A stretch of 64,000 nucleotides of DNA from Bacillota bacterium (GTDB lineage Bacteria > Bacillota > Clostridia > Lachnospirales > Lachnospiraceae): contig JAEZLZ010000144.1 of assembly GCA_023415055.1 (NCBI GenBank), positions 1 through 64,000 of the forward strand, read 5' to 3'. The translations under genes and the position numbers were made by a program. A model generated the notes under the pieces. It had not been told where the DNA came from. It saw only the letters and a list, made by a program, of their open reading frames with translations, and searched no databases. Each line of letters begins with the position of its first letter. Position 1 is the first letter of the stretch. Positions 35,207-43,838 of this stretch are shown here, piece after piece.

Positions 35207-37054
35207 TTAATCAAACAGTTGGGAGAGGCGGTAGTAGGAGCGGTTCCTCAGCATCCTTCGGATCAGTTGAAGAAAGCTGTCATTGGTATCATCCCGATAT
35301 AGTACCTCTCTTGCCAGTGCAGGATTATCGGTAATGATACAATCCACATCTAAGGATTTCATCCTTAGCAGGTCTCTGGTAGTATTGACTGTCCAGGCAT
35401 GAATTTCCTTACCGGCTTTATGAGCCTGGGTAACATTTGCCCGGTTGATAAAATTATAACGGACACTGAAGAAATCCACATATTCCTTATCGGTAAAATT
35501 ACCGTAGACGGCGGACAGAATAAATCCGGTATGAATATTCATATTCATTTCCTTTACTTTTTTTAATGCGTTATAGTTGGTAGAGGTTACAACACATTGA
35601 TTCTCATAGTCATATTCTTCAATCAGGGCGACAAGCTGTTCCTCCAGATTCTGCTCCTTTCCGGTTAGTTTAATCTCAATATTCAGTTTAATCCTGTCCT
35701 TGCAATGGATCAGTGCTTCTTCCAGTGTAGGAATCTTTGTATTCAGATAGTCCAGAGAAAACCACGCACCTACATCCAGCTCGTTCAGTTGCTCGTCCGT
35801 AAGCTCCCAGATGAATTCATTTACACCGGCGGTACGTTTTAAACTTTTGTCATGAAGTAGCAACAGACTGCCGTCCTTGTTCTGCTGCACATCAATCTCT
35901 GCATAATCGGACCCGGCGAGGATAGCACTTTCCAGAGCAGGAATCGTATTCTCCGGAGCAATCGTGGAGTTACCGCGGTGAGAAGAAATGCTGATACCGG
36001 TAAGAAGATTTCCAAGATAGGAGGAATCATTATATATCGTAAGATAGAGATTAAAAATTCCAACTGCAAGAAGAAGTAGAACCATACTATTGATCAAATA
36101 ACGGTGCCTCTTGTTCTGATAAGCAAAACGATAAGAGTAATCGGGCAGATCAGGCAGAATATCCTGCAAAGCCTCTTGTTGATAGGAATGGAACAAGGAG
36201 GTGGTTAGGTTGATGTTTACTGCAAAAGTAATCATGCTGTAGAACAGAGTTGCATACAGACTGATCTTCGGATAGGCAGACAGAAAAACAGTTATGACAT
36301 GATTCCGATCCGAAAAGAAATAAGCACCGAGTGCAGTCAGCAGTAATAATCCGAAATAGAACAGAAAGAATCCAAGGGTTAGTGAGGTATGGCTGCATAA
36401 GATAATTCGGAAGGTACGATTGCCCCTTCCCTTTAGCAAAGATCTGGAATACTGCAATGCTTTACGAAAGGACAGGTGCTCATTGATATAATAATGCAGA
36501 GCGAAAATGCCCTGAAAGGAGAAATAGCTTAGCAGGAGAAAGATGGTTAACAGCGAGCCCTTTAGGAAAAACTCATCAATTCGACCGTAGGTAAACTCGA
36601 AATCAGCCAAAAAAGTGACACCTAGGAGTACCGGCAGGTTTAAAAAGATATAAAAGGGAAGTGTAAACAACAGGGGTGCAATTCTTCCCTTTCGAAGTCC
36701 GGATAAGGTCTGGAATAATCCGAAGGATAGGATTCGTGTAAAAAAAGGACGGCTCGGTTGTCCTTCGGCATTACAGAAATAGATGAGGGAGGCCAACTTC
36801 GACTGTTGGAATAGAAGCATCACAAACAGGAGTATAGAAGAAAGTAAAATGGCATGGGGAGTAGCAAACAATGCAATAATGTTTTCCTGAGTAATATAAC
36901 TTACTTTTGACAGATTCATTATTAACTTCAGGGTATGGCTGGCAAAGGGCAGAAGGAACAAAAGGAAGAATATATTATAAATGGCATCCACCAGAATGAG
37001 GGATCGATTGTGAAAGTGCAGATATCTATTCCTATATTTTATGAATTGCTTCAT
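35207..37054 (-). CDS. Membrane glycerophosphodiester phosphodiesterase
   Basis: A 615-residue protein. The first ~340 residues are a polytopic GDPD membrane domain with about eight hydrophobic segments. The C-terminal GDPD TIM barrel begins SSHRGNSTIAPENT with catalytic His359, then EIDVQQNKDG, LLHDKSLKRT and a late CIITDNPA. It would hydrolyse glycerophosphodiesters, or teichoic-acid-like polymers, to sn-glycerol 3-phosphate. The RBS ggagag precedes the ATG. Monocistronic, divergent from the CDF transporter. Confidence 0.9.
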   Translation of the reverse strand: MKQFIKYRNRYLHFHNRSLILVDAIYNIFFLLFLLPFASHTLKLIMNLSKVSYITQENIIALFATPHAILLSSILLFVMLLFQQSKLASLIYFCNAEGQPSRPFFTRILSFGLFQTLSGLRKGRIAPLLFTLPFYIFLNLPVLLGVTFLADFEFTYGRIDEFFLKGSLLTIFLLLSYFSFQGIFALHYYINEHLSFRKALQYSRSLLKGRGNRTFRIILCSHTSLTLGFFLFYFGLLLLTALGAYFFSDRNHVITVFLSAYPKISLYATLFYSMITFAVNINLTTSLFHSYQQEALQDILPDLPDYSYRFAYQNKRHRYLINSMVLLLLAVGIFNLYLTIYNDSSYLGNLLTGISISSHRGNSTIAPENTIPALESAILAGSDYAEIDVQQNKDGSLLLLHDKSLKRTAGVNEFIWELTDEQLNELDVGAWFSLDYLNTKIPTLEEALIHCKDRIKLNIEIKLTGKEQNLEEQLVALIEEYDYENQCVVTSTNYNALKKVKEMNMNIHTGFILSAVYGNFTDKEYVDFFSVRYNFINRANVTQAHKAGKEIHAWTVNTTRDLLRMKSLDVDCIITDNPALAREVLYRDDTNDSFLQLIRRMLRNRSYYRLSQLFD

Positions 37055-37216
37055 TGATACTCTCCGATCATATGATAATGAAGGACAATTTGGCTCATCC
37101 TATCTATGTATTATGCAACTTATCGCAGATTTAGACAAGAAGTTTCATGAGGTAGGATAAAGAAAAGTTCATATATGGAAAAGAATGTATTTTTACTTGG
37201 ATAAACCGATTGAAAC

Positions 37217-37244
37217 TTGACATTTATTTCAGATATGATACAAT
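37217..37244 (+). promoter_or_regulatory. Promoter of the CDF transporter gene
   Basis: TTGACA at 37217-37222, 16-nt spacer, TACAAT at 37239-37244. The leader is ~110 nt; I see no known metal riboswitch in it. The remainder of 37055-37360 holds nothing I recognise. Confidence 0.5.
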
Positions 37245-37360
37245 AATTCTATTCCTGCATTTACCAAATATGGCTTTTAGACGAATTAACCTAGGACCTG
37301 ACTTTGTAATATTTGTGGGGATATTTCATATTATGATGAATTTGGGAAGGAGTTTATATC

Positions 37361-38539
37361 TTGACAGAATTATTAGTAAAATTATTTGTAAAGGATTATA
37401 ATAGCACAGAGAATGCAAAGGTTCGAACGAATTATGGGATTCTGTCAAGCCTTGTGGGAATTGCCTGCAATGTAATTCTCTTTCTGACAAAACTGATTAT
37501 CGGCATGATTATCAACAGTATCTCTGTTATGGCAGATGCCTTCAACAACTTATCCGATGCTGCTTCTTCCATCATCAGCTTCATCGGAGTTAAGCTGGCG
37601 GAGAGACCGGCGGACAAAGAGCATCCCTTCGGACATGGAAGATTTGAATATATATCAGCTTTAGCAGTAGCATTTATTATTTTACAGGTAGGTCTTCAAT
37701 TATTCAAGAGTGCACTGGAGAAGGTACTGCATCCGGAGGAATTATCCTTTAATCCGATCCTTGTCGGAATCCTTGTGTTATCCGTACTGCTTAAGGTATG
37801 GATGTCCCTGTTCAACCGTAAGCTTGGCAAGCGGATCAATTCTACGGTAATGCTTGCCACCTCCGCTGACTCAAGAAATGATGTCATCGTAACCTCAGCA
37901 ACGATTCTATCTACCCTGATTGTGGCATTTACCGGATTTAACATCGATGGATATATCGGACTTCTAGTCTCCATCTTCGTTATGCTGTCTGGCTTTAATA
38001 TCGCCAAGGAGACCCTCGAACCCCTACTTGGTCAGGCAATTCAGCGTGAGGTCTATCAGAAGATCACCAATATGGTGGAAAGCTACGAGGGAATCTGTGG
38101 AACCCACGACCTAATCATTCATAATTATGGACCGACTCGTCATATGGCAACCATTCATGCGGAGGTCCCCAATAATATAGGATTTGAACATGCTCATGAG
38201 ACCATCGACCAGATTGAACGAGATGTACTTGAGAAGTTGGATATCTTTCTCGTCATTCATATGGATCCCATAGAGGTTAATGATACAACCGTCAAGCAGA
38301 CCAAGGAACTGGTACTTGGAATCGTGAAAGGAATAGAGGAAAAGGCCACAATTCATGACTTTCGTATCGTGAACGGAGAACATCAGATTAACCTGATCTT
38401 CGACTTGGTAATCCCTTACTCCTACTCAAAGGAAGAGGAACAGAAATTGTTATCGAAGATTGTAGAGGAGATACGGCAGAAGGACCCGAGATACCAGTGC
38501 ATCATAACAATGGAGAATAGCTTTATAGCGGAGGAATAA
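37361..38539 (+). CDS. Cation diffusion facilitator family transporter
   Basis: A 392-residue CDF-type metal/proton antiporter exporting a divalent cation such as Zn, Mn or Fe. A TTG start at 37361 has RBS gggaaggag at 8 nt. Six transmembrane helices are expected in the first ~215 residues. Metal-site motifs are MADAFNNLSD in helix 2, HPFGHGRFEY after it, and ATSADSRNDV in helix 5 (Asp-x3-Asp). A ZT-dimer cytoplasmic domain follows with HDLIIHNYGP, and an extra ~90-residue C-terminal segment repeats a similar fold. The metal is not assignable. It is 4 nt upstream of the amidohydrolase. Confidence 0.9.
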   Translation: MTELLVKLFVKDYNSTENAKVRTNYGILSSLVGIACNVILFLTKLIIGMIINSISVMADAFNNLSDAASSIISFIGVKLAERPADKEHPFGHGRFEYISALAVAFIILQVGLQLFKSALEKVLHPEELSFNPILVGILVLSVLLKVWMSLFNRKLGKRINSTVMLATSADSRNDVIVTSATILSTLIVAFTGFNIDGYIGLLVSIFVMLSGFNIAKETLEPLLGQAIQREVYQKITNMVESYEGICGTHDLIIHNYGPTRHMATIHAEVPNNIGFEHAHETIDQIERDVLEKLDIFLVIHMDPIEVNDTTVKQTKELVLGIVKGIEEKATIHDFRIVNGEHQINLIFDLVIPYSYSKEEEQKLLSKIVEEIRQKDPRYQCIITMENSFIAEE

Positions 38540-38543
38540 ACCG

Positions 38544-39344
38544 ATGATCATCGATTTTCATACCCACATCTTTCCGGATACCATAGCGGAGAAGACCATA
38601 CACCGAATGGAACAGGAAGCCGGAATTGAAGCCTATACAAGCGGTACCTTGAAGGAGTTGAAGGCTTCTATGAGGGGGAACAGGATAGAGATCAGTGTGA
38701 TATTACCGGTGGTAACAAGACCGTCTCAGTTTGATACCATCAACCAGTTTGCAGCCCGGATCAACGGTAAGGAGGGAATCCTCTCCTTTGGAGGGATCCA
38801 TCCGGATACAGAAGATTTCGAAGAAAAACTCAGGCTGATTAAGCAGCTGGGACTGAAGGGGATTAAACTGCATCCGGATTATCAGGCTACCTTCGTCGAT
38901 GAGGCTAGAATGATTCGAATCATTCAATGTGCGACAGAGCTTGACCTGATCGTTGTTCTGCATGCCGGACTGGATATCGGCTTGCCTGACCCGATCCACT
39001 GCCCGCCAAAGCGTGCTGCTCATATGCTGTCTCAGATCGATGAGGAAAAGGCGAAGATTATTCTTGCCCATACCGGAGGTTATAATATGTGGGATGAGGT
39101 GGAGGAATATCTGGTTGGCAGGAACGTGTGGTTTGATACGTCCTACTCCATGAATAAATTAAGCGCAGAGCAATTCGTAAGGATTGTTCGGGATCACGGT
39201 GCAGATCGTATCCTGTTTGCTACGGATTCGCCTTGGGGAGGACAGAAGGAGACGGTGGACTGGATCCAAGGGATGGACCTTTCAGAAGAGGAAAGAGAAC
39301 GAATTCTGTGGAAAAACGGAGCGCAGCTGCTGGGAATTCTCTGA
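38544..39344 (+). CDS. Amidohydrolase / TatD-like metal-dependent hydrolase
   Basis: A 266-residue TIM-barrel hydrolase of the amidohydrolase superfamily. Metal ligands visible: HTH near residues 6-8 (IIDFHTHIFPD), LHPDYQ, VLHAG, LAHTGGY and a late FATDSPWGG (Asp). It starts 4 nt after the CDF gene, so the two are an operon. Substrates in this group include amides, decarboxylated aromatic acids and DNA ends, and cannot be predicted. No signal peptide. Confidence 0.85.
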   Translation: MIIDFHTHIFPDTIAEKTIHRMEQEAGIEAYTSGTLKELKASMRGNRIEISVILPVVTRPSQFDTINQFAARINGKEGILSFGGIHPDTEDFEEKLRLIKQLGLKGIKLHPDYQATFVDEARMIRIIQCATELDLIVVLHAGLDIGLPDPIHCPPKRAAHMLSQIDEEKAKIILAHTGGYNMWDEVEEYLVGRNVWFDTSYSMNKLSAEQFVRIVRDHGADRILFATDSPWGGQKETVDWIQGMDLSEEERERILWKNGAQLLGIL

Positions 39345-39476
39345 GTACAGACAGGAGCTGCTCGGCGAAGACATAAATTATTAACGAACTCGGATAGAAT
39401 GATTCTTTTTGGTAACACTAACAAAATCAAGGCTATTCATCCGGAATAAATTATTTGAAAAAAATAAAATTTAGTC

Positions 39477-39505
39477 TTGCAAAATGTAGATCCATCAGTT
39501 ATAAT
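39477..39505 (+). promoter_or_regulatory. tRNA-Gln promoter
   Basis: TTGCAA at 39477-39482, 17-nt spacer, TATAAT at 39500-39505, about 50 nt before the tRNA. Confidence 0.7.
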
Positions 39506-39556
39506 ATCATTCGTGGCGGTTGTCTCAAGACAAAAACCACAAAACAGAATAACCCT

Positions 39557-39628
39557 TGGGGTATCGCCAAACGGTAAGGCACTGGACTCTGACTCCAGCA
39601 TCTCTAGGTTCGAATCCTAGTACCCCAG
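39557..39628 (+). tRNA. tRNA-Gln (anticodon CTG)
   Basis: A 72-nt cloverleaf: acceptor TGGGGTA / TACCCCA plus discriminator G, D-arm GCC / GGC, anticodon stem CTGGA / TCCAG around loop CTCTGAC (anticodon CTG, reads CAG), and T-arm CTAGG / CCTAG with TTCGAAT. The U1-A72 pair is typical of tRNA-Gln. CCA is not encoded. Confidence 0.95.
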
Positions 39629-39639
39629 TCCAAACAAAA

Positions 39640-39668
39640 AATGAGCTTCCAATGGAGCTCATTTTTTT
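39640..39668 (+). terminator. tRNA-Gln terminator
   Basis: ATGAGCTTCC / GGAGCTCAT followed by T7, 12 nt after the tRNA. Confidence 0.88.
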
Positions 39669-39680
39669 GTTGTCCTGGAC

Positions 39681-39742
39681 TGGGGTTCCCCAGAGCAAAC
39701 GGAAATAAGCTTCCAATGGAGCTCTTTTTTTAATGTCCTGGA
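39681..39742 (+). repeat. Partial tandem duplication of tRNA-Gln tail and terminator
   Basis: CCCCAG..CAAAC, the 17-nt AGCTTCCAATGGAGCTC, the T-tract and TGTCCTGGA recur 63-65 nt downstream of their first occurrences (39623/39688, 39644/39708, 39671/39734). The second copy lacks the body of the tRNA. It may be the trace of a lost duplicate tRNA or of recombination at the tRNA 3' end. Confidence 0.7.
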
Positions 39743-39812
39743 TAGAACGGTTATAATTATTCTGAATGATAAATAATTTATAATAATTCATAATAATATG
39801 CTATTGCCTGAA

Positions 39813-39841
39813 TTGACAATGACACTGGATGATAGTACAAT
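39813..39841 (+). promoter_or_regulatory. Promoter of the hydrogenase-like sensor gene
   Basis: TTGACA at 39813-39818, 17-nt spacer, TACAAT at 39836-39841. It gives a ~120-nt untranslated leader. Confidence 0.65.
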
Positions 39842-39969
39842 ACCACTTAAGTATTTTATCGTTGAATAAAAATACAGCTACTATATTTCTCACTTACAGG
39901 AACGGCAGAGGGGTAGCATTCATTGCAGAATTTGTTCATAATAAAAACATAGGACAGAGGGGGTTAAAA

Positions 39970-41895
39970 ATGTACCAATATAGTAAGCTGATTTCATTAA
40001 ATGAAGAAAAATGTGTCGGTTGCAATAACTGCATTGTCAATTGTCCGGTACTTGGTGCCAATATAGGTTATGTGGTAGAGGGCAAGAACAAAGTAAAAAT
40101 TAATGAGGAAAAATGCATTCATTGTGGAGAATGCATCAAGGTCTGCGATCATGAAGCTAGAGTATTTGCAGATGATACAGAAGATTTTTTCAGGGATTTA
40201 CTATCAGGAAAGAAGATTTCAGTGATTGCTGCTCCGGCGATTCGCGTTAATATTCCTGAGTACAGAAAGTTATTTAGCTATTTACGGTCAATTGGTGCGA
40301 ATCTTATCTATGATGTATCCTTTGGAGCGGATATTACTGTCTGGGCGTATCTGAAAGCGATGAAGGACAAGCAGCTTACCTCTCTTATCGCGCAACCCTG
40401 TCCGGCTATTGTAAACTATATTGAAAAGTATGAGCCGGAGCTGATCAATCAGCTGGCACCGGTTCACAGTCCTATGCTGTGTACAGCCATCTACATGAAG
40501 AAATATAAGAACGTAACTGATCAGATTGCATTCCTGTCACCCTGCCTTGCAAAATCAGATGAAATACATAATAAGAATACCAATGGATATGTAAGCTATA
40601 ATGTTACCTTTAAACGTCTCCTTGAGTATCTGGAAAAGAATAAGATTAATATTGATGCATACGACGAGAAGGATTATGATGATGTGCCTTGCGGTCTGGG
40701 ATTATTATTCAGCAGACCCGGTGGCTTGAGAGAAAATATTGAGGTGAAGGCACCTGATATCTGGATACGTCAGATTGAAGGACAGCATCATGCCTATGAA
40801 TATCTTCGACAATATCGTACCCGTTTGGGTAAAGGAAAGGAAGTTCCTGTGGTAGTCGACATCTTAAATTGCTCTAATGGCTGTAATGTGGGTAGTGCCA
40901 CTTGTAAAGGAAAAGAGCTGTTTATGGATGATTATGATATTGAATTCAATAATTATAAGAATTTAAAATTAAAGAATAACAATAATTCTATTTTACATAA
41001 AAATAAAGATGCACTTTATGCAATGTTTGATAAGACATTAAAGCTGGAGGATTTTATCCGGACCTATCAGCAGTGTGAAGGTTCCTATCAGATATTAGAG
41101 CCATCGGAAGCAGAATATGATGCAATCTATAATAGTATGGACAAAAACACGGAGACATTGAGAAATATCAATTGCTCTGCCTGCGGCTACGGTAACTGCA
41201 GGAATATGGCCAGAGCAATTCATAATGGTCTAAATGTCTCACAGAATTGCATCAATTTTAACCGGCAGGAAGTTTTGAATGAACAGCAGCAGATTAGCAG
41301 GAAGAACGAACAGATGGCGGTATTGGAAGAATTGAATCAGTTGTCAGAGGAAAAATTGAAGCGTGCTGACATTTTAAAAAACAGTGTTTCAGAAATTATC
41401 AATTCGGTAGGACAGGTATCGAAGGGAAATGAAGAATGTGCTATTGCTATTGATAAGATATCGAAGGATATAGCCGATGTGTTCGACACTACGAAGGTTC
41501 TTCAAAGCAGTATCAGCGAGATGCAGGAACGTTTAGATAAGTTCTCCTACGCTTCAGAGCAAATTGTTCGGATTGCCGGACAAACGAATCTTCTCGCCCT
41601 GAATGCGGCCATTGAAGCAGCAAGAGCCGGGGAAATGGGTAAGGGCTTCTCTGTAGTTGCTTCGGAAGTTAAGAAGCTGTCCTATCAATCTAAAAGTGCG
41701 GCAGCCTCGACGCAAAGTGATCAGTCCACCATGTTGAAACTGATTGAACAGATTTATGAGGTATCCGCAGACCTAACAGAAAAAATGGAAAGTGTGAAGG
41801 ATTCCATAAATGACATTACTGCTGTTACAGAAGAGGTTTCAGCAAATAGTGAGGAAATTTGTGCTGTAGCTTCCAGCCTTCTTGATAAAGCATGA
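39970..41895 (+). CDS. Ferredoxin / [FeFe]-hydrogenase-like / MCP fusion sensor
   Basis: A soluble 641-residue protein starting at 39970 behind RBS gaggggg. Domains in order: two 4Fe-4S ferredoxin motifs (CVGCNNCIVNC near 16; CIHCGECIKVC near 44); a [FeFe]-hydrogenase large-subunit-like domain (~70-370); a CSACGYGNC 4Fe-4S cluster at 402-410; a coiled coil; and an MCP signalling hairpin (GQTNLLALNAAIEAARAGEMGKGF). The four H-cluster cysteines are kept: C144 (QPCP), C192 (SPC), C301 and C305 (NCSNGC). The proton-relay Cys of TSCCP is Pro143, and the L2 Met is Ser. There is no transmembrane segment or HAMP, so it is probably a cytoplasmic redox or H2 sensor rather than an enzyme. Confidence 0.85.
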   Translation: MYQYSKLISLNEEKCVGCNNCIVNCPVLGANIGYVVEGKNKVKINEEKCIHCGECIKVCDHEARVFADDTEDFFRDLLSGKKISVIAAPAIRVNIPEYRKLFSYLRSIGANLIYDVSFGADITVWAYLKAMKDKQLTSLIAQPCPAIVNYIEKYEPELINQLAPVHSPMLCTAIYMKKYKNVTDQIAFLSPCLAKSDEIHNKNTNGYVSYNVTFKRLLEYLEKNKINIDAYDEKDYDDVPCGLGLLFSRPGGLRENIEVKAPDIWIRQIEGQHHAYEYLRQYRTRLGKGKEVPVVVDILNCSNGCNVGSATCKGKELFMDDYDIEFNNYKNLKLKNNNNSILHKNKDALYAMFDKTLKLEDFIRTYQQCEGSYQILEPSEAEYDAIYNSMDKNTETLRNINCSACGYGNCRNMARAIHNGLNVSQNCINFNRQEVLNEQQQISRKNEQMAVLEELNQLSEEKLKRADILKNSVSEIINSVGQVSKGNEECAIAIDKISKDIADVFDTTKVLQSSISEMQERLDKFSYASEQIVRIAGQTNLLALNAAIEAARAGEMGKGFSVVASEVKKLSYQSKSAAASTQSDQSTMLKLIEQIYEVSADLTEKMESVKDSINDITAVTEEVSANSEEICAVASSLLDKA

Positions 41896-41980
41896 TGAGT
41901 GGATATAGAATGAGAGACATCATGGAACAATAGAGAACTTTTAAGAGAACGACAGTAACGAACATATGAGGAGAATAACT

Positions 41981-43492
41981 ATGACATTAGAAACTACGGA
42001 GAGTAAGACAGAACGCAGATTTCAAGATGAGAGAAACAGATTAAGAGTCACAAATAAGTTAATAACGATTGAAGTTGTCATATTTTATCTAATCACAACC
42101 ACCTTTAGTATCTTTGAGCTTCAAGCGAATCGTTTTGGCAGGATACCGATATTCGTTATGACAATAAGTGTTATATTTTCATTTGTAAGCTTGTTGATGT
42201 ATCTCAGAGATAAGAGCTCCAAATATCTTAGCTATAAGTCGTTAACTTTATTCTATATTGTGTATGTCGTTGTACTGCTGTTTGAGGATGAGCAGACGGT
42301 CTTATTCACATCCATTGTTTTGTTAACTGGGCTGGTGGTATTCTATAATAAAAAATTGATCTTGGCCTATTCCGGAGTAACAGCCGCTTGTGGCATTGTT
42401 AATTGTATATATCATGTAGCGATGAATAACAGTAGTACCTCGGATGCGGTACTGATCGGTACACTCATTGTTTTTTTGGCAGCGATTTTCGGAGTATACA
42501 GAACTACCATTCGAGGAATTCAATTTAATGATGATATTATTGGTACGGTTAAGGATGAGCAGAAGGCACAGAGTGATATGCTGGCAGAGGTGCTGGATAT
42601 CGCAAATATTATCAACAAGAATGCCAATGCCTCCAATGAATTGGTGATCAGGCTTGGTGAATCAACTAAGCTTACCAATACAACAGTTAATGAGATTTCC
42701 TTAAGTACACAATCAACTGCGGAAAGTGTTCAGGCACAGACAAGAATGACACAGCAGATTCAACAATCAATCGAGGAGACGGTGAGTATATCTCATGAAA
42801 TTGTTCGACGCGCCGAAGACTCGAGTGAATCCATACATAACAGCTTAGGGGTAATGAATAATCTGAAGGGACAATCAAATGAAATAGCTGCTACGAATAC
42901 AGATGTAGAAGCTTCCATGAGCAGCTTGCTGGAGAAGACGCAATCGGTACAGGAAATTGCAGAAATTATTGCGGGAATCTCTGAGCAGACCAATCTTTTA
43001 TCTCTGAACGCCAGCATAGAAGCAGCCAGAGCCGGAGAGCAGGGCAAGGGCTTTGCAGTCGTAGCAAATGAGATCCGAAAGCTTGCTGATCAAACTAAGA
43101 AATCTACAGATAGTATAAATCAAATTATCAGTGAGTTGAATGAGCATGCAATGCTTGCCACAAATAATGTACAGAAATCGATCAAAGCTACCGATCTGCA
43201 GGAGCAGATGATTGAAACAGTCGCTGGTCTTTTCAATAATATCAATACCAATGTGATGCAGTTAGCAGAGAATATCAATATAATCAGTGAAAAACTAAAT
43301 GGTCTGCAGCTTGCAAACAATAATATTGTTGAAAATATCAGTCAGATATCGGCTACTACCGAGGAGGTATCAGCAAGCTCGGAAGAAGCTGCAAGTGTAA
43401 GTGAGGAAAACTATAAGAGTGTAGAAGATGTAGTCCTCTTATTACGGGATATGATTGATACATTGCAAAGGCTGGATCAATTTATCAAGTAA
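41981..43492 (+). CDS. Methyl-accepting chemotaxis protein, membrane-bound
   Basis: A 503-residue chemoreceptor. The start at 41981 follows RBS gaggaga. Residues ~25-180 hold about six hydrophobic segments with very short loops, so there is no large extracellular sensor domain. A cytoplasmic coiled coil without an evident HAMP follows, then the MCP tip (EQTNLLSLNASIEAARAGEQGKGFAVVANEIRKLAD). It lies 85 nt after the hydrogenase-like receptor in the same direction and is probably cotranscribed, so the two may signal to the same array. No che genes are in the window. Confidence 0.88.
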   Translation: MTLETTESKTERRFQDERNRLRVTNKLITIEVVIFYLITTTFSIFELQANRFGRIPIFVMTISVIFSFVSLLMYLRDKSSKYLSYKSLTLFYIVYVVVLLFEDEQTVLFTSIVLLTGLVVFYNKKLILAYSGVTAACGIVNCIYHVAMNNSSTSDAVLIGTLIVFLAAIFGVYRTTIRGIQFNDDIIGTVKDEQKAQSDMLAEVLDIANIINKNANASNELVIRLGESTKLTNTTVNEISLSTQSTAESVQAQTRMTQQIQQSIEETVSISHEIVRRAEDSSESIHNSLGVMNNLKGQSNEIAATNTDVEASMSSLLEKTQSVQEIAEIIAGISEQTNLLSLNASIEAARAGEQGKGFAVVANEIRKLADQTKKSTDSINQIISELNEHAMLATNNVQKSIKATDLQEQMIETVAGLFNNINTNVMQLAENINIISEKLNGLQLANNNIVENISQISATTEEVSASSEEAASVSEENYKSVEDVVLLLRDMIDTLQRLDQFIK

Positions 43493-43546
43493 TCGAGGGA
43501 GAATTACACTGTTCTAGGAAGATAAGATATAATATAAGATAATAGG

Positions 43547-43609
43547 AAAAGCTGTTATTGTATAGAACACACCTTAAATAGGTTGATTCCCATACAATAG
43601 CAGCTTTTT
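43547..43609 (+). terminator. Terminator after the chemoreceptor pair
   Basis: AAAAGCTGTTATTGTAT / ATACAATAGCAGCTTTTT around a ~27-nt loop. Confidence 0.85.
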
Positions 43610-43655
43610 GCAAAAGTAGTCGATTTACCAACAGATACTTTCAAACGGATTTCTT

Positions 43656-43683
43656 AAAAGGGGCTTTTTAAGGCCTCTTTTTT
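43656..43683 (+). terminator. Second terminator upstream of the sugar ABC operon
   Basis: AAAAGGGGC / GCCTCTTTT with a 6-7 nt loop and T6. It insulates the next operon. Confidence 0.65.
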
Positions 43684-43702
43684 GCTTCTCAGACCTTCTT
43701 TT

Positions 43703-43758
43703 CAAATTTTCAAAGCCCAAAATCAAATTTCAAAGGTTAAATTGCTAAATTTCAAAGG
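43703..43758 (+). promoter_or_regulatory. Three direct repeats, candidate AraC-type activator sites
   Basis: The motif (C/T)AAATTT(T)CAAAG occurs at 43703-43715, 43724-43736 and 43746-43758, spaced 21 and 22 nt, two helical turns. The last copy abuts the -35 position of the promoter at 43759-43787. Control by the AraC-type regulator encoded at 48504 is inferred from the cassette. Confidence 0.55.
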
Positions 43759-43787
43759 TCAAATCCATTTCCTCTCAGTTTTATAAT
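43759..43787 (+). promoter_or_regulatory. Promoter of the sugar ABC operon, poor -35
   Basis: A perfect TATAAT at 43782-43787 with a non-consensus -35 (TCAAAT at 43759-43764, 17-nt spacer), as expected for an activator-dependent promoter. Confidence 0.55.
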
Positions 43788-43838
43788 GGATAAAAATAAG
43801 ATAAGATCATACCAGAACGAACAAGAGGGGGCAACGAG

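Noticed and set aside
39970..41895. Catalytic [FeFe] hydrogenase
   Set aside because: The TSCCP cysteine relay is QPCP, MPC is SPC, and an MCP output domain is attached; a sensor fits better.
43703..43758. Possible CRISPR-like repeats
   Set aside because: Only three 13-nt imperfect copies with 8-9 nt between; spacing and size fit activator sites, and no cas genes are present.
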